A DNA stretch of 64,000 bases from an uncultured Clostridia bacterium (lineage in GTDB: Bacteria; Bacillota; Clostridia; TANB77; CAG-508): assembly GCA_948676835.1 (NCBI GenBank), contig CAPOZU010000003.1:1-64000 (forward strand). The letters are read 5' to 3'. Each line of letters begins with the position of its first letter. Position 1 is the first letter of the stretch. Both the position numbers and the translations under genes were made by a program. This document shows, piece by piece, positions 7,745 to 15,722 of the stretch. The notes under the pieces are model-generated. The model made no database searches and was not told the DNA's origin. It was given only the letters and a program-made list of their open reading frames with translations.

Positions 7745-9592
7745 TTAGTTATTATCATCATTATTATCTTCTTCAACTTTATAGTCTGCATCATATACAG
7801 TACCTTCTTTAGCCTCACCATTATCAGCAGCTTGTGCTTCTGCTTGATTTGCTTGAGCTTGTGTTGAATATAATTTTTCAGATAATTCGTAGAATACTTT
7901 TGTTAATTTTTCTGTAGCATCTTTAATAGTATCTATATTTGTACCTTCTAAAGATTTTCTTACATTTTCAATTTCAGTTTCTACTTTAGCTTTTTCTTCA
8001 CCACTAATTTTATCTCCTAATTCATCTAGTGATTTTTGGCTATTATAAACTAAACTTTCTGCATTATTTCTAACTTCAATTTCTTCTTTTCTCTTTTTAT
8101 CTTCAGCAGCATGTGCCTCAGCATCTTTGATAGCTTGGTTAATATCATCTTCTGAAAGATTTGTACTAGCTGTTATTGAAACCTTTTGTTCATTTCCTGT
8201 TGATTGATCTTTTGCAGATACGTGAACTATACCATTAGCGTCAATATCAAATGTTACTTCGATTTGAGGTACTCCTCTTGGTGCTGGTGGAATTCCTGTT
8301 AATTGGAATCTTCCTAATGTTTTATTGTATGCTGCCATCTCTCTTTCACCTTGTAAAACGTGAACTTCAACAGATGTTTGACCATCTCCAGCTGTAGAGA
8401 ATACTTGTGATTTTTTTGTTGGTATTGTTGTATTTCTTTCGATTAATTTTGTAAATACACCACCATATGTTTCGATACCTAATGATAATGGTGTTACATC
8501 TAATAATACTAAATCTTTAACGTCTCCAGATAATACACCACCTTGAATAGCTGCACCTATAGCAACACATTCATCTGGGTTAATTCCTTTATCTGGTTCT
8601 TTTCCAACTATTTTCTTAACCATTTCTTGAACACAAGGAACTCTTGTTGAACCACCAACTAATAATACTTTATGAATATCAGCTGCTGTTACTCCAGCAT
8701 CTTTCATAGCTTGTTCTACTGGAATTCTTGTATCTTCAACTAATTTACCAATTAATTCTTCAAATTTTGCTCTTGTTAATGTAATATCTAAGTGTTTTGG
8801 TCCAGCGCTATCAGCTGTAATAAATGGTAAATTGATTTGTGTTTGTTGCATTCCTGAAAGCTCTATTTTAGCTTTTTCTGCTGCTTCTTTTAATCTTTGC
8901 ATTGCCATTTTATCAGCTGATAAATCAATTCCATCAGATTTTTTGAATTCACTTACTAAATAATTAATAATAGCTTCATCAAAATCATCTCCACCTAAGT
9001 GTGTATTACCATTTGTTGATAAAACTTCGAAAACTCCATCTCCTATATCTAATATAGAAACATCGAATGTTCCTCCACCTAAGTCATATATCATAATTTT
9101 TTGATCTTGGTCTTCTTTATCCATACCATAAGCTAAAGCCGCTGCTGTTGGTTCATTTATAATTCTTAAAACTTCTAGTCCAGCAATTTTACCAGCATCT
9201 TTTGTTGCTTGTCTTTGGCTATCGCTAAAGTAAGCAGGTACTGTAATAACAGCTTGTGTAACTGTTGTTCCTAAATAATTTTCTGCATCTGACTTTAATT
9301 TTTGTAATATCATAGCAGATATTTCTTGTGGAGAGAATTCGTCTCCTTCTATTTTAACTTTTTCGTTTGTTCCCATTTTTCTTTTAATTGAAATAACTGT
9401 GTTGTCTGGGTTTGTAACTGCTTGACGTTTTGCAATTTGTCCAACTAGTCTTTCTCCATTTTTTGAGAATGCAACTACTGATGGTGTTGTTCTGTTTCCT
9501 TCTGCGTTAGGTATAACAACTGCTTCTCCACCTTCCATAACTGAAACGCAAGAGTTTGTAGTACCTAAGTCAATACCAATGATTTTTCCCAT
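7745..9592 (-). CDS. dnaK: Chaperone DnaK (Hsp70)
   Basis: ATP-dependent chaperone, third gene of the hrcA-grpE-dnaK group. The 615-aa protein begins with IIGIDLGTTNSCVSVMEGG (phosphate loop 1), then has the adenosine motif region and DLGGGTFDVSIL (phosphate 2), and LLVGGSTRVPCV. The substrate-binding domain starts near residue 360. The acidic C-terminal tail ends in EEDNNDDNN. It is typical in length. Control is expected from the CIRCE-like operator upstream of hrcA; I saw no second operator in the 138-bp gap before dnaK. Confidence 0.98.
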   Translation of the reverse strand: MGKIIGIDLGTTNSCVSVMEGGEAVVIPNAEGNRTTPSVVAFSKNGERLVGQIAKRQAVTNPDNTVISIKRKMGTNEKVKIEGDEFSPQEISAMILQKLKSDAENYLGTTVTQAVITVPAYFSDSQRQATKDAGKIAGLEVLRIINEPTAAALAYGMDKEDQDQKIMIYDLGGGTFDVSILDIGDGVFEVLSTNGNTHLGGDDFDEAIINYLVSEFKKSDGIDLSADKMAMQRLKEAAEKAKIELSGMQQTQINLPFITADSAGPKHLDITLTRAKFEELIGKLVEDTRIPVEQAMKDAGVTAADIHKVLLVGGSTRVPCVQEMVKKIVGKEPDKGINPDECVAIGAAIQGGVLSGDVKDLVLLDVTPLSLGIETYGGVFTKLIERNTTIPTKKSQVFSTAGDGQTSVEVHVLQGEREMAAYNKTLGRFQLTGIPPAPRGVPQIEVTFDIDANGIVHVSAKDQSTGNEQKVSITASTNLSEDDINQAIKDAEAHAAEDKKRKEEIEVRNNAESLVYNSQKSLDELGDKISGEEKAKVETEIENVRKSLEGTNIDTIKDATEKLTKVFYELSEKLYSTQAQANQAEAQAADNGEAKEGTVYDADYKVEEDNNDDNN

Positions 9593-9730
9593 TTTGAAAA
9601 TCCTCCCTTTATTTTCTTAAAAATTATTTGCACATAATTTGTTTATGCGATTTTTCTATACTTAAATAAATTTTCTTTTGTTTATATATAATAATTTTAA
9701 ATTATTAACTAATTAATATTATTTTTCATG

Positions 9731-10231
9731 TTAATTTGCGACTATAACCATAGAATGGCGAACTACCTTATTTCCAATTCTATAACCTTTTCTATACTCT
9801 TGAACAATCTCTTGTTCTCCTTTAGTTTCGTCATCTATATGGCTAACAGCTTCATGAAATTCTGGATCAAATCTTTGACCTACAGCTTCAATTTCTTCTA
9901 AGCCTAAGCTTCTTAAGGCTTCTCTAAATTGTCTTGCTACGAGCTTAACTCCATCTTGATATCCTGTGTCTGCTGTTTTAGCTTCTGCAGCTTTTTCTAA
10001 ATTATCCATAATTGGAAGCATTGTAGATACAACATCACCAGTAATCATTCCATAAATATTTTCTTTTTCTTTTTGACTTCTTTTTTTATAGTTTTCAAAT
10101 TCTGCAAGTAATCTTTTATATCTATCATTTAGTTCATCATATTCGCTAGTATCTTTAACTGTTTCTTCTACAGTAGTAGTATTTTCTACTTTTTCTTCAT
10201 TTTCGTTTTTTACTACTTCTTCTTTATCCAA
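9731..10231 (-). CDS. grpE: Nucleotide exchange factor GrpE
   Basis: Exchange factor for DnaK. It has an acidic, coiled N-terminal half (KNENEEKVENTTTV, then a long helix with YKRLLAEFENYKKRSQKE) and the C-terminal beta domain ending in RHSMVIVAN. I chose the TTG at 10231 because GGAGG is 8 nt upstream of it. The ATG at 10237 sits only 2 nt after GGAGG and would add two residues. It lies 15 bp downstream of hrcA, so the two are co-transcribed. Confidence 0.93.
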   Translation of the reverse strand: MDKEEVVKNENEEKVENTTTVEETVKDTSEYDELNDRYKRLLAEFENYKKRSQKEKENIYGMITGDVVSTMLPIMDNLEKAAEAKTADTGYQDGVKLVARQFREALRSLGLEEIEAVGQRFDPEFHEAVSHIDDETKGEQEIVQEYRKGYRIGNKVVRHSMVIVAN

Positions 10232-10246
10232 AACCATTCCTCCTTT

Positions 10247-11272
10247 TTAGAATTTACCTTTTTTAAAATCATCATTTAGCTTTTTGCTTATATATTTCAT
10301 TACTGAAATTATTTTTGAATAGTCCATTCTTGTTGGTCCAATTATTCCAATTGTTCCTATATCTTTGTCTTCTAGCAAATGATTAAATGTAACTATACTA
10401 AAATTCTTTAATTCTTCTCTTTCTGTTTCTTCTCCAATATATATATTAATATTATCTGCCATACCTGTATTTAATACATCTGCAACTAAATCCTTTGCAT
10501 CTAATACGTTTAGAAAATCTTTTGCAACATCTACTTTTTTGAATTCTGGCATATCTGTAACATTATTTGCACCATCTAAATATATTTGTTTAGATTTTAA
10601 TATTATTCTGTTTATTTCTTCAATAATTTTCTTTATAACATTTATTCCTGTATTTACTTCTGCCATAATAAATTCTTCAATTGGTGAATTTATTGTTTCT
10701 AATGGCTTACCTACTAATTTGTTTTTAAATAAATATGTTAAATCATCTACTTGAGGTTGATCCAAATCTTCATCAAATTTTATTATTGATTCTCTAATTA
10801 TTCCTGAATCTGTAAGAATTACAGCCATTAAAACTCTACTACCTAATAATACAAATTTTATATCAATTATTGTATGATTATGCATATCTGGTGAAACAGC
10901 AATTGTTGTGTAATGAGTTAGTTCTGATAATGTAGTTGTAGCAATTTTAGTTAAATCTTCTAAAGCATTAACTCTTGTTTCAAGCCTTTCTTTTATTATT
11001 TCCATCTCTTTTTTACTTAATTTATCATCTCTAACTAGTTCATCAACATAGTATCTATAACCTTTTTGAGAAGGAATACGACCACTTGAAGTATGTGGCT
11101 TTTCAATATAGCCTATTTTTTCAAGTTCTGCCATTTCATTTCTTATCGTAGCACTACTACATTCTAATTCTTTAACTAAATTTCCTGAGCTAACTGGTTC
11201 TGCAGTATCTATATATTCTTCTACTATAGCCTGCAAAATTTTCTTTTTTCTTTTATCTAATTCTTCTTTCAT
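10247..11272 (-). CDS. hrcA: Heat-inducible transcription repressor HrcA
   Basis: HrcA represses class I heat-shock genes by binding CIRCE operators and needs GroEL to be active. At 341 aa it has the usual length: a winged-helix N-terminal domain (about residues 5-75, with SSATIRNEMAELEKIGYI and HTSSGRIPSQKGYR), a GAF-like central region, and the conserved C-terminal IGIIGPTRMDYSKII. The ATG follows AGAGG. It is the first gene of the operon and lies directly behind the CIRCE-like site and promoter, so it is probably autoregulated. Confidence 0.96.
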   Translation of the reverse strand: MKEELDKRKKKILQAIVEEYIDTAEPVSSGNLVKELECSSATIRNEMAELEKIGYIEKPHTSSGRIPSQKGYRYYVDELVRDDKLSKKEMEIIKERLETRVNALEDLTKIATTTLSELTHYTTIAVSPDMHNHTIIDIKFVLLGSRVLMAVILTDSGIIRESIIKFDEDLDQPQVDDLTYLFKNKLVGKPLETINSPIEEFIMAEVNTGINVIKKIIEEINRIILKSKQIYLDGANNVTDMPEFKKVDVAKDFLNVLDAKDLVADVLNTGMADNINIYIGEETEREELKNFSIVTFNHLLEDKDIGTIGIIGPTRMDYSKIISVMKYISKKLNDDFKKGKF

Positions 11273-11302
11273 TATTAAACCTCTTTTTAATAGATTTAAT
11301 TT

Positions 11303-11329
11303 TTAGCAAACTTTATTTTCGACTGCTAA
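11303..11329. promoter_or_regulatory. CIRCE-like operator (imperfect)
   Basis: The arms TTAGCAAAC (11303-11311) and GACTGCTAA (11321-11329) are separated by exactly 9 nt. The CIRCE consensus arms are TTAGCACTC and GAGTGCTAA, so the outer bases match and three inner bases differ. The site begins 1 nt after the -10 box of the hrcA promoter, the expected place for HrcA repression. Confidence 0.75.
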
Positions 11330-11330
11330 T

Positions 11331-11359
11331 ATAATATTACTTTATTATTGTTTTGTCAA
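11331..11359 (-). promoter_or_regulatory. Sigma-A promoter of hrcA-grpE-dnaK
   Basis: Reading the minus strand, TTGACA (11354-11359) is followed by a 17-nt spacer and TATTAT (11331-11336). The -35 box is a perfect match. Transcription would start inside the CIRCE-like site. Confidence 0.85.
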
Positions 11360-11366
11360 GAGATTT

Positions 11367-12497
11367 TTATACAAATTCTTCAAAAACAATATTAGCAAAG
11401 TCAAGTCCCTTCTTAGTTAATTTTATTCTATCTAAATCCACTTCTATCAAACCTTTTTCAACTAGATTATCTATTTCAAATCTAAAGTAAAATAATGGAT
11501 TTATTCTAAATTTTCTTTCAAATTCTGATATTGAAATTCCATCTATTTTTCGAAATCCTATCATCATATATTCTTTAGCTTGATCTTCCTTTTTTTGAAT
11601 TTCATTTACTACTATGTTTTTATTTAAATTATTTTTATTTTTTATATACTCATCTATATTGTCAATATTTGAAAATCTTTTTCTATCAATATAAGAATGA
11701 GCAGCAAGGCCCATTCCAGCATATTCCTCTTGGTTCCAACAATCTAAATTATGTCTAGATTCATATCCTTTTTTAGCAAAATTAGAAATTTCATATTGTT
11801 TAAATCCATTTTTTTCTAATATTTTTTTAGTTTTCCAATACATTTTTCTTTCTATATTTTCTTCTGGTAACTCGAGTTCATTACTATCAATTAATCGTTG
11901 CATTTCAGTATTTTCCTCAACTATTAACGAATATATAGATATATGATTTGGATTCAATTTTATTATTTTTTCTATGCTATCTACTAGTTCTGATTCTGTT
12001 TGAGTTGGAATTCCAAGCATTAAGTCTATATTTATATTATTATATCCAGCATCTTTGGCTAAATTATATGTATATATAAATTGTTCATAATTATGAATTC
12101 TACCAAGTAATTTTAAAATTCTATCACTAGTAGATTGTAAGCCTATACTTATTCTATTTACACCTGCTTTTTTATAATCTAAAAGCTTTTCTTTGGTAAC
12201 AGTTCCTGGATTTACTTCAATTGTTATTTCACATTCTTTTGCTATTTTAAAAGTATTTTTTATAGAATTTATAATTTCTACAATATATTTTGAATCAGGA
12301 ACTGAAGGTGTTCCACCGCCAATATAAATAGTTGTTATTTCTTTATTGGTGCAATCTTTTTTACTTTCAATTTCTCTAGTCAAAACTTCAAAATACTCTT
12401 CTGTTTTTTGGTTATTACAAGCAAAAGATATAAAATCGCAATATTTACATTTGCTAATGCAAAATGGAATGTGTACATAAATTCCAAATCTATCCAT
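11367..12497 (-). CDS. hemW: Radical SAM heme chaperone HemW-like
   Basis: HemW-family protein, often misnamed coproporphyrinogen III oxidase; the family binds heme and a [4Fe-4S] cluster. The 376-aa protein has the CxxxCxxC cluster motif at C13, C17 and C20 (PFCISKCKYCDF), then IYIGGGTPS for SAM binding. A C-terminal winged-helix-like region follows. The start overlaps the end of whiA by 8 bp, and GAGGAG inside whiA serves as ribosome site. The order hemW-hrcA is common in Firmicutes. Confidence 0.9.
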   Translation of the reverse strand: MDRFGIYVHIPFCISKCKYCDFISFACNNQKTEEYFEVLTREIESKKDCTNKEITTIYIGGGTPSVPDSKYIVEIINSIKNTFKIAKECEITIEVNPGTVTKEKLLDYKKAGVNRISIGLQSTSDRILKLLGRIHNYEQFIYTYNLAKDAGYNNINIDLMLGIPTQTESELVDSIEKIIKLNPNHISIYSLIVEENTEMQRLIDSNELELPEENIERKMYWKTKKILEKNGFKQYEISNFAKKGYESRHNLDCWNQEEYAGMGLAAHSYIDRKRFSNIDNIDEYIKNKNNLNKNIVVNEIQKKEDQAKEYMMIGFRKIDGISISEFERKFRINPLFYFRFEIDNLVEKGLIEVDLDRIKLTKKGLDFANIVFEEFV

Positions 12498-13347
12498 TTT
12501 TTAACTCCTCTGCATATTCATGAATTTTTTGTAATCTATGATTAACACCAGATTTACCAATTGGATTTTCTAGCATTTCTCCTAAAGCCTTTAAACTTAT
12601 ATCTGGATTTTCTAGTCGTAAAATAGCAATCTCTTTTAAATAATCAGGCATTTCATCAAACTTATTTAATTTTTGAATTAATTTTATATCATTTATTTGA
12701 TTAACAGACGCATTAACAATTTTATTCAAATTTGCTGTTTCACAATTCACTAATCTGTTTACATTATTTTTAATTTCTTTTGTTATTCTTACATCTTCAA
12801 AAGCAAGCATTCCTTTGTTTGAACCAATTAAAGCTAAAAATTTTGAAATTTCTTCACTATCTTTTATATATAGCAATATCTTTTCCTCTTGCTCTAATAC
12901 CTTTAAATATACTCCAAAGCTTTTACAAATATTTAGAACATATTCTGCATTATTTTTTTCTTGAAAAGAAATTTCTAAATGATATTGTTTTTCTGGATTT
13001 GTTATAGAACCAGATCCCATAAAAGCTCCTTTTACAATTGCTTTTTGTATTTCTTGATTTTGTGACATATTTATTTGCAAATACTTTTGCGTATTTTCGT
13101 TTTTTATAATTTTAGCTACAAAAACTTTTCCTCTTACACTTGGTTCATAATCTATCTGTAAATTAAACAAAATCTTATAAAACCTTTCAATATTGAATTC
13201 ATTTTCTGTTATAAATTGTAATGAATTTTTATCATCTAAAGTATTGCCTGTTAATATGTAGCCAAAAAATTCGCCAGCTAGAATTTCTTTATCTTTCCAA
13301 TTATTTACTCTACTTAATTCTTCTTTTATATCTGTTGAAAAAGACAT
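12490..13347 (-). CDS. whiA: DNA-binding protein WhiA
   Basis: WhiA is a conserved Gram-positive protein with a LAGLIDADG-like N-terminal fold and a C-terminal helix-turn-helix. It is linked to cell division and, in Streptomyces, sporulation. The 285-aa protein starts MSFSTDIKEELSRV, typical of the family. The C-terminal DNA-binding part is near AILRLENPDISLKALGEML, ending in the conserved KSGVNHRLQKI stretch. Here it sits between prmC and hemW rather than next to rapZ and yvcK, its usual neighbours in Bacillus. Confidence 0.92.
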   Translation of the reverse strand: MSFSTDIKEELSRVNNWKDKEILAGEFFGYILTGNTLDDKNSLQFITENEFNIERFYKILFNLQIDYEPSVRGKVFVAKIIKNENTQKYLQINMSQNQEIQKAIVKGAFMGSGSITNPEKQYHLEISFQEKNNAEYVLNICKSFGVYLKVLEQEEKILLYIKDSEEISKFLALIGSNKGMLAFEDVRITKEIKNNVNRLVNCETANLNKIVNASVNQINDIKLIQKLNKFDEMPDYLKEIAILRLENPDISLKALGEMLENPIGKSGVNHRLQKIHEYAEELKNG

Positions 13348-13350
13348 TTT

Positions 13351-14214
13351 TTAACCTTCCTTTGCTATATTCTGAGCAACTACTACTCTATCATTTCCTG
13401 ATAAATCTTTTCTTGAATAAATATTTTTATATCCATTTTCATCTAATAACTTTTCTACTTGCTGTTTTTGATTATATCCAATTTCAAATGCTAAATATCC
13501 ATTCTTGTTTAAATGTTTTTTTGCATTTTTTATTATTTCTCTATAAAAATATAAACCATCTTCTCCTCCGTCTAAAGCTATATGTGGTTCATGTTTTACT
13601 TCTTCTGAAAGATTCTCAATTGTATTTGTTTCAATATAAGGAGGATTTGATACAATAATATCAAACTTATAATTATCATTTATTTCGCTAAATATATTTG
13701 ATTTTAAAAATACGATTTTACTACAATTTTGAATTGCATTATCTTGAGCTATTTTTAGTGCTTTTTCACTTATATCGCTTCCATAAATTAAAATTTTATC
13801 TGATTTTAAAATTTTAGATAAGGATATTGCAATTGCACCACTTCCAGTACATAAATCCAATATTTTTAAATTTTTATCTTTAATAGAATCTACAATAAAA
13901 AGAATTTCTTCAACTAAATTTTCTGTATCTGGTTGAGGTATTAAAACATTTTCATCTACATAAAAATCAAAACCCATAAATTCTTGATTATTTATAATAT
14001 ATTGTATTGGCTCATAATTTCTTAATCTTTCAATTTTTTGCATATATAAATTATTTATTTTATCATTTATTTCTTCTTCATCATGAATTATTAAATATTC
14101 CTTGCTTTTATCTAATATATTAGAAAGTAACATTCTTGCTTTTAATGAAGCATCTTCTATTTTGTTTTGATTCAAAGATTCTATTCCATTTTTTAATACA
14201 TCTTTTATTTTCAT
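13351..14214 (-). CDS. prmC: Release factor glutamine methyltransferase
   Basis: PrmC methylates the glutamine of the GGQ motif in release factors RF1 and RF2. The 287-aa protein has an N-terminal helical domain (about 1-85), SAM motif I at DLCTGSGAI (120-128) and the catalytic NPPY at 190-193. The usual IPRPETE reads IPQPDTE here, a mild deviation. It lies 3 bp before whiA. prfA is not in the window. Confidence 0.93.
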   Translation of the reverse strand: MKIKDVLKNGIESLNQNKIEDASLKARMLLSNILDKSKEYLIIHDEEEINDKINNLYMQKIERLRNYEPIQYIINNQEFMGFDFYVDENVLIPQPDTENLVEEILFIVDSIKDKNLKILDLCTGSGAIAISLSKILKSDKILIYGSDISEKALKIAQDNAIQNCSKIVFLKSNIFSEINDNYKFDIIVSNPPYIETNTIENLSEEVKHEPHIALDGGEDGLYFYREIIKNAKKHLNKNGYLAFEIGYNQKQQVEKLLDENGYKNIYSRKDLSGNDRVVVAQNIAKEG

Positions 14215-14280
14215 AAAATCACACTTTCAAATTTTATCTTTTTATTTAGATATATATTTATCATATTTTACTCTAAAATG

Positions 14281-14314
14281 CAACAAGACCAGCCCATTTG
14301 GGCTGGTCTTGTTG
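14281..14314. terminator. GC-rich terminator-like hairpin
   Basis: A perfect 16-bp inverted repeat (14281-14296 with 14299-14314, core GACCAGCCCA) is by far the most GC-rich hairpin nearby. It follows the stop of the 267-aa orphan gene by about 30 nt on the minus strand, but the tail there is only moderately T-rich (GCATTTTAG). Its composition matches the orphan gene rather than the host, so the two probably arrived together. Confidence 0.7.
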
Positions 14315-14344
14315 TTGGAACTTTATTTTTTTCTCTGTTTGCGC

Positions 14345-15148
14345 TTACAGTTCGTAGTAGGTTTTGAGGTATGCCTCAGAGTACATCTCGTCCATCAGCC
14401 GTTCAGGCTTGTCAGTAACGATGATTGAGGCTTTCTCCTCTTCGGTCAGTTCAAACTTGCGGTTGCTGATCCTGTGGTTCATGCCTTCAGAAATCTTCAT
14501 GAACTTGTAGGTATTTGCTGCCAACTCTTCCGGGTACAAATCCATCAGGGAAGAAAGAACATTACGTTCAAACCATCCTTGGTTCAAGATTGTGCCGGTA
14601 TTGCAGTAAACTTTTCCCACGAGTCTGAGGAATCCCAAGGTTTCGAACAGAGTAATCTGCTGCCGCAACGTGGCTCCATCAATGATAGCGCCGTTGTGCC
14701 TGACAACAAACCTGTCCTCGAACCGACTGGTCACATCCACCATTTTGTCCCTGAGAACAGAGTCCATAACGCAGTCTTGGAGCATATGAATTCTCAGAGA
14801 ATGATAGTGCCTGTGGCCCCAATTCATCACATCAAATTCATTGAGGTTGGTTCTCTCTCCAATGACACACTTGGGCTGATCAGGAACAACATAATGCTGG
14901 ATCATGCCCGCCGCGTTATTCCTCGTAAGCGACCGGATTGTCTGTTCACACGGATATTTCATCCAAGAACATTCCATACCGCTTGGAGCCATTTCGAAGT
15001 GTCCCGCCTGCCGAGGGCCAATGTAAGCCCTGATGGCATCCGGGAAAAGGACATAGGGATCTTCTTCCATAAACTCGCTCAAGTAGTTGGTTTTCCGCTT
15101 GGCTGCCAGTGCCATGAGGTAAAGCGCAGAGTGTTGCAGTGTGATCAT
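14345..15148 (-). CDS. G+C-rich orphan protein, unrecognised
   Basis: I do not recognise this 267-aa protein. The ATG at 15148 is preceded by GGAGGT, so I prefer it to the start 27 bp upstream. It has no signal peptide or membrane segment. It is rich in His, Asp, Trp and Cys: PDAIRAYIGPRQAGHFE (about 30-50), NWGHRHYHSLRIHMLQD (about 107-125) and RHNGAIIDG. The H/D pattern could suit a helical metal-dependent hydrolase, but that is a guess. Base composition is about 43-53% G+C in lines I counted, against about 30% around it, which points to recent transfer. It has its own promoter (15235-15263) and terminator-like hairpin, so it is a stand-alone unit. Confidence 0.75.
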   Translation of the reverse strand: MITLQHSALYLMALAAKRKTNYLSEFMEEDPYVLFPDAIRAYIGPRQAGHFEMAPSGMECSWMKYPCEQTIRSLTRNNAAGMIQHYVVPDQPKCVIGERTNLNEFDVMNWGHRHYHSLRIHMLQDCVMDSVLRDKMVDVTSRFEDRFVVRHNGAIIDGATLRQQITLFETLGFLRLVGKVYCNTGTILNQGWFERNVLSSLMDLYPEELAANTYKFMKISEGMNHRISNRKFELTEEEKASIIVTDKPERLMDEMYSEAYLKTYYEL

Positions 15149-15234
15149 AATGTAACCTCCAATTTTCAGTCTCATCTTACATTGTTATGTAATGATGAGT
15201 GAGCTTTCGCTCAAAATTTAATGCTTACTTTTTA

Positions 15235-15263
15235 ATTATATCATATCTATTTTATATTTACAA
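15235..15263 (-). promoter_or_regulatory. Promoter of the G+C-rich orphan gene
   Basis: On the minus strand TTGTAA (15258-15263), a 17-nt spacer and TATAAT (15235-15240) form a good sigma-A promoter. The leader of about 80 nt contains a short hairpin TGAGC-GAAA-GCTCA (about 15199-15212) with a GNRA loop before the ribosome site. Confidence 0.7.
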
Positions 15264-15285
15264 ATTCATTTAAAAGCATAAAAAA

Positions 15286-15473
15286 CCCCACGTCTAAGCC
15301 GTAAGTTGAAAAGAATTTTTATGGACCTGTACTCAAACAGGTGGGTGCCGTCCTAAATACTCATGGGTTTCTTACATAAATGCAAGCATACACGCCATAT
15401 CCAGAGATGAGGCTCCCTTATCCAAAACTTTGTAGGTTCTAAAAATTCTGTCTATACGCACTACGCAGGGAAA
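15286..15473 (-). ncRNA. ssrS: 6S RNA
   Basis: This is a roughly 188-nt minus-strand RNA in a 547-bp stretch without a protein gene (15176-15722). Its 5' end CCCTGCG pairs with the 3' end CGTGGGG, and a T6 tract follows directly. Internal segments GGCGTGTATGC, AAGAAACCC and GGCACCCACCTG, plus the CACCTG/CAGGT hairpin, resemble clostridial and Bacillus 6S RNAs, which bind sigma-A RNA polymerase and mimic an open promoter. A possible upstream promoter is TTGAAA (15525-15530), 17 nt, TAATAT (15502-15507), though it would place the start about 20 nt before the pairing region. A covariance-model search was not possible here. Confidence 0.8.
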
Positions 15474-15626
15474 ATTATTATTTAATTCATATTGTATTTA
15501 TATATTACCATATCTGTTTTATAGTTTCAAATTTATTTTTTACCAAAATTTCTATATTAATTCAATTTTTCTTTATTTTTTATATTTCTTTTCTTTTTAT
15601 CTATCTTTTTTATATACATTGATTAT

Positions 15627-15655
15627 TTGTAAATTCATTTAAAGTATGTTATAAT
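15627..15655 (+). promoter_or_regulatory. Promoter with no gene behind it
   Basis: TTGTAA (15627-15632), a 17-nt spacer and TATAAT (15650-15655) form a strong sigma-A promoter on the plus strand. A terminator follows at once, so only a transcript of about 30 nt is expected. No open reading frame lies between. Confidence 0.65.
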
Positions 15656-15663
15656 AAGTTAAT

Positions 15664-15692
15664 CGTCTGAGTTTTTTCAAAGACGTTTTTTT
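15664..15692 (+). terminator. Short terminator next to the bare promoter
   Basis: CGTCT (15664-15668) pairs with AGACG (15681-15685) around a 12-nt loop, followed by seven T residues. It lies within 10 nt of the predicted start site of the upstream promoter. Confidence 0.55.
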
Positions 15693-15722
15693 ATTATAAT
15701 TAATTTTTTACTCTTAAAAAGA

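Noticed and set aside
9684..9712. AT-only palindrome between grpE and dnaK as a terminator or operator
   Set aside because: It is made only of A/T with no conserved core and is expected often in such AT-rich DNA.
14474..15202. Long plus-strand open frame (242 codons) across the G+C-rich orphan gene
   Set aside because: It has no ribosome site at its start. The minus-strand frame has a promoter, GGAGGT and a downstream hairpin; high G+C makes long antisense frames likely.
15286..15473. A riboswitch in front of the orphan gene or the radical SAM gene
   Set aside because: End pairing, length, the internal 6S-like segments and the terminator directly after the 3' end fit 6S RNA; no gene is placed as a target on that strand within reading distance.
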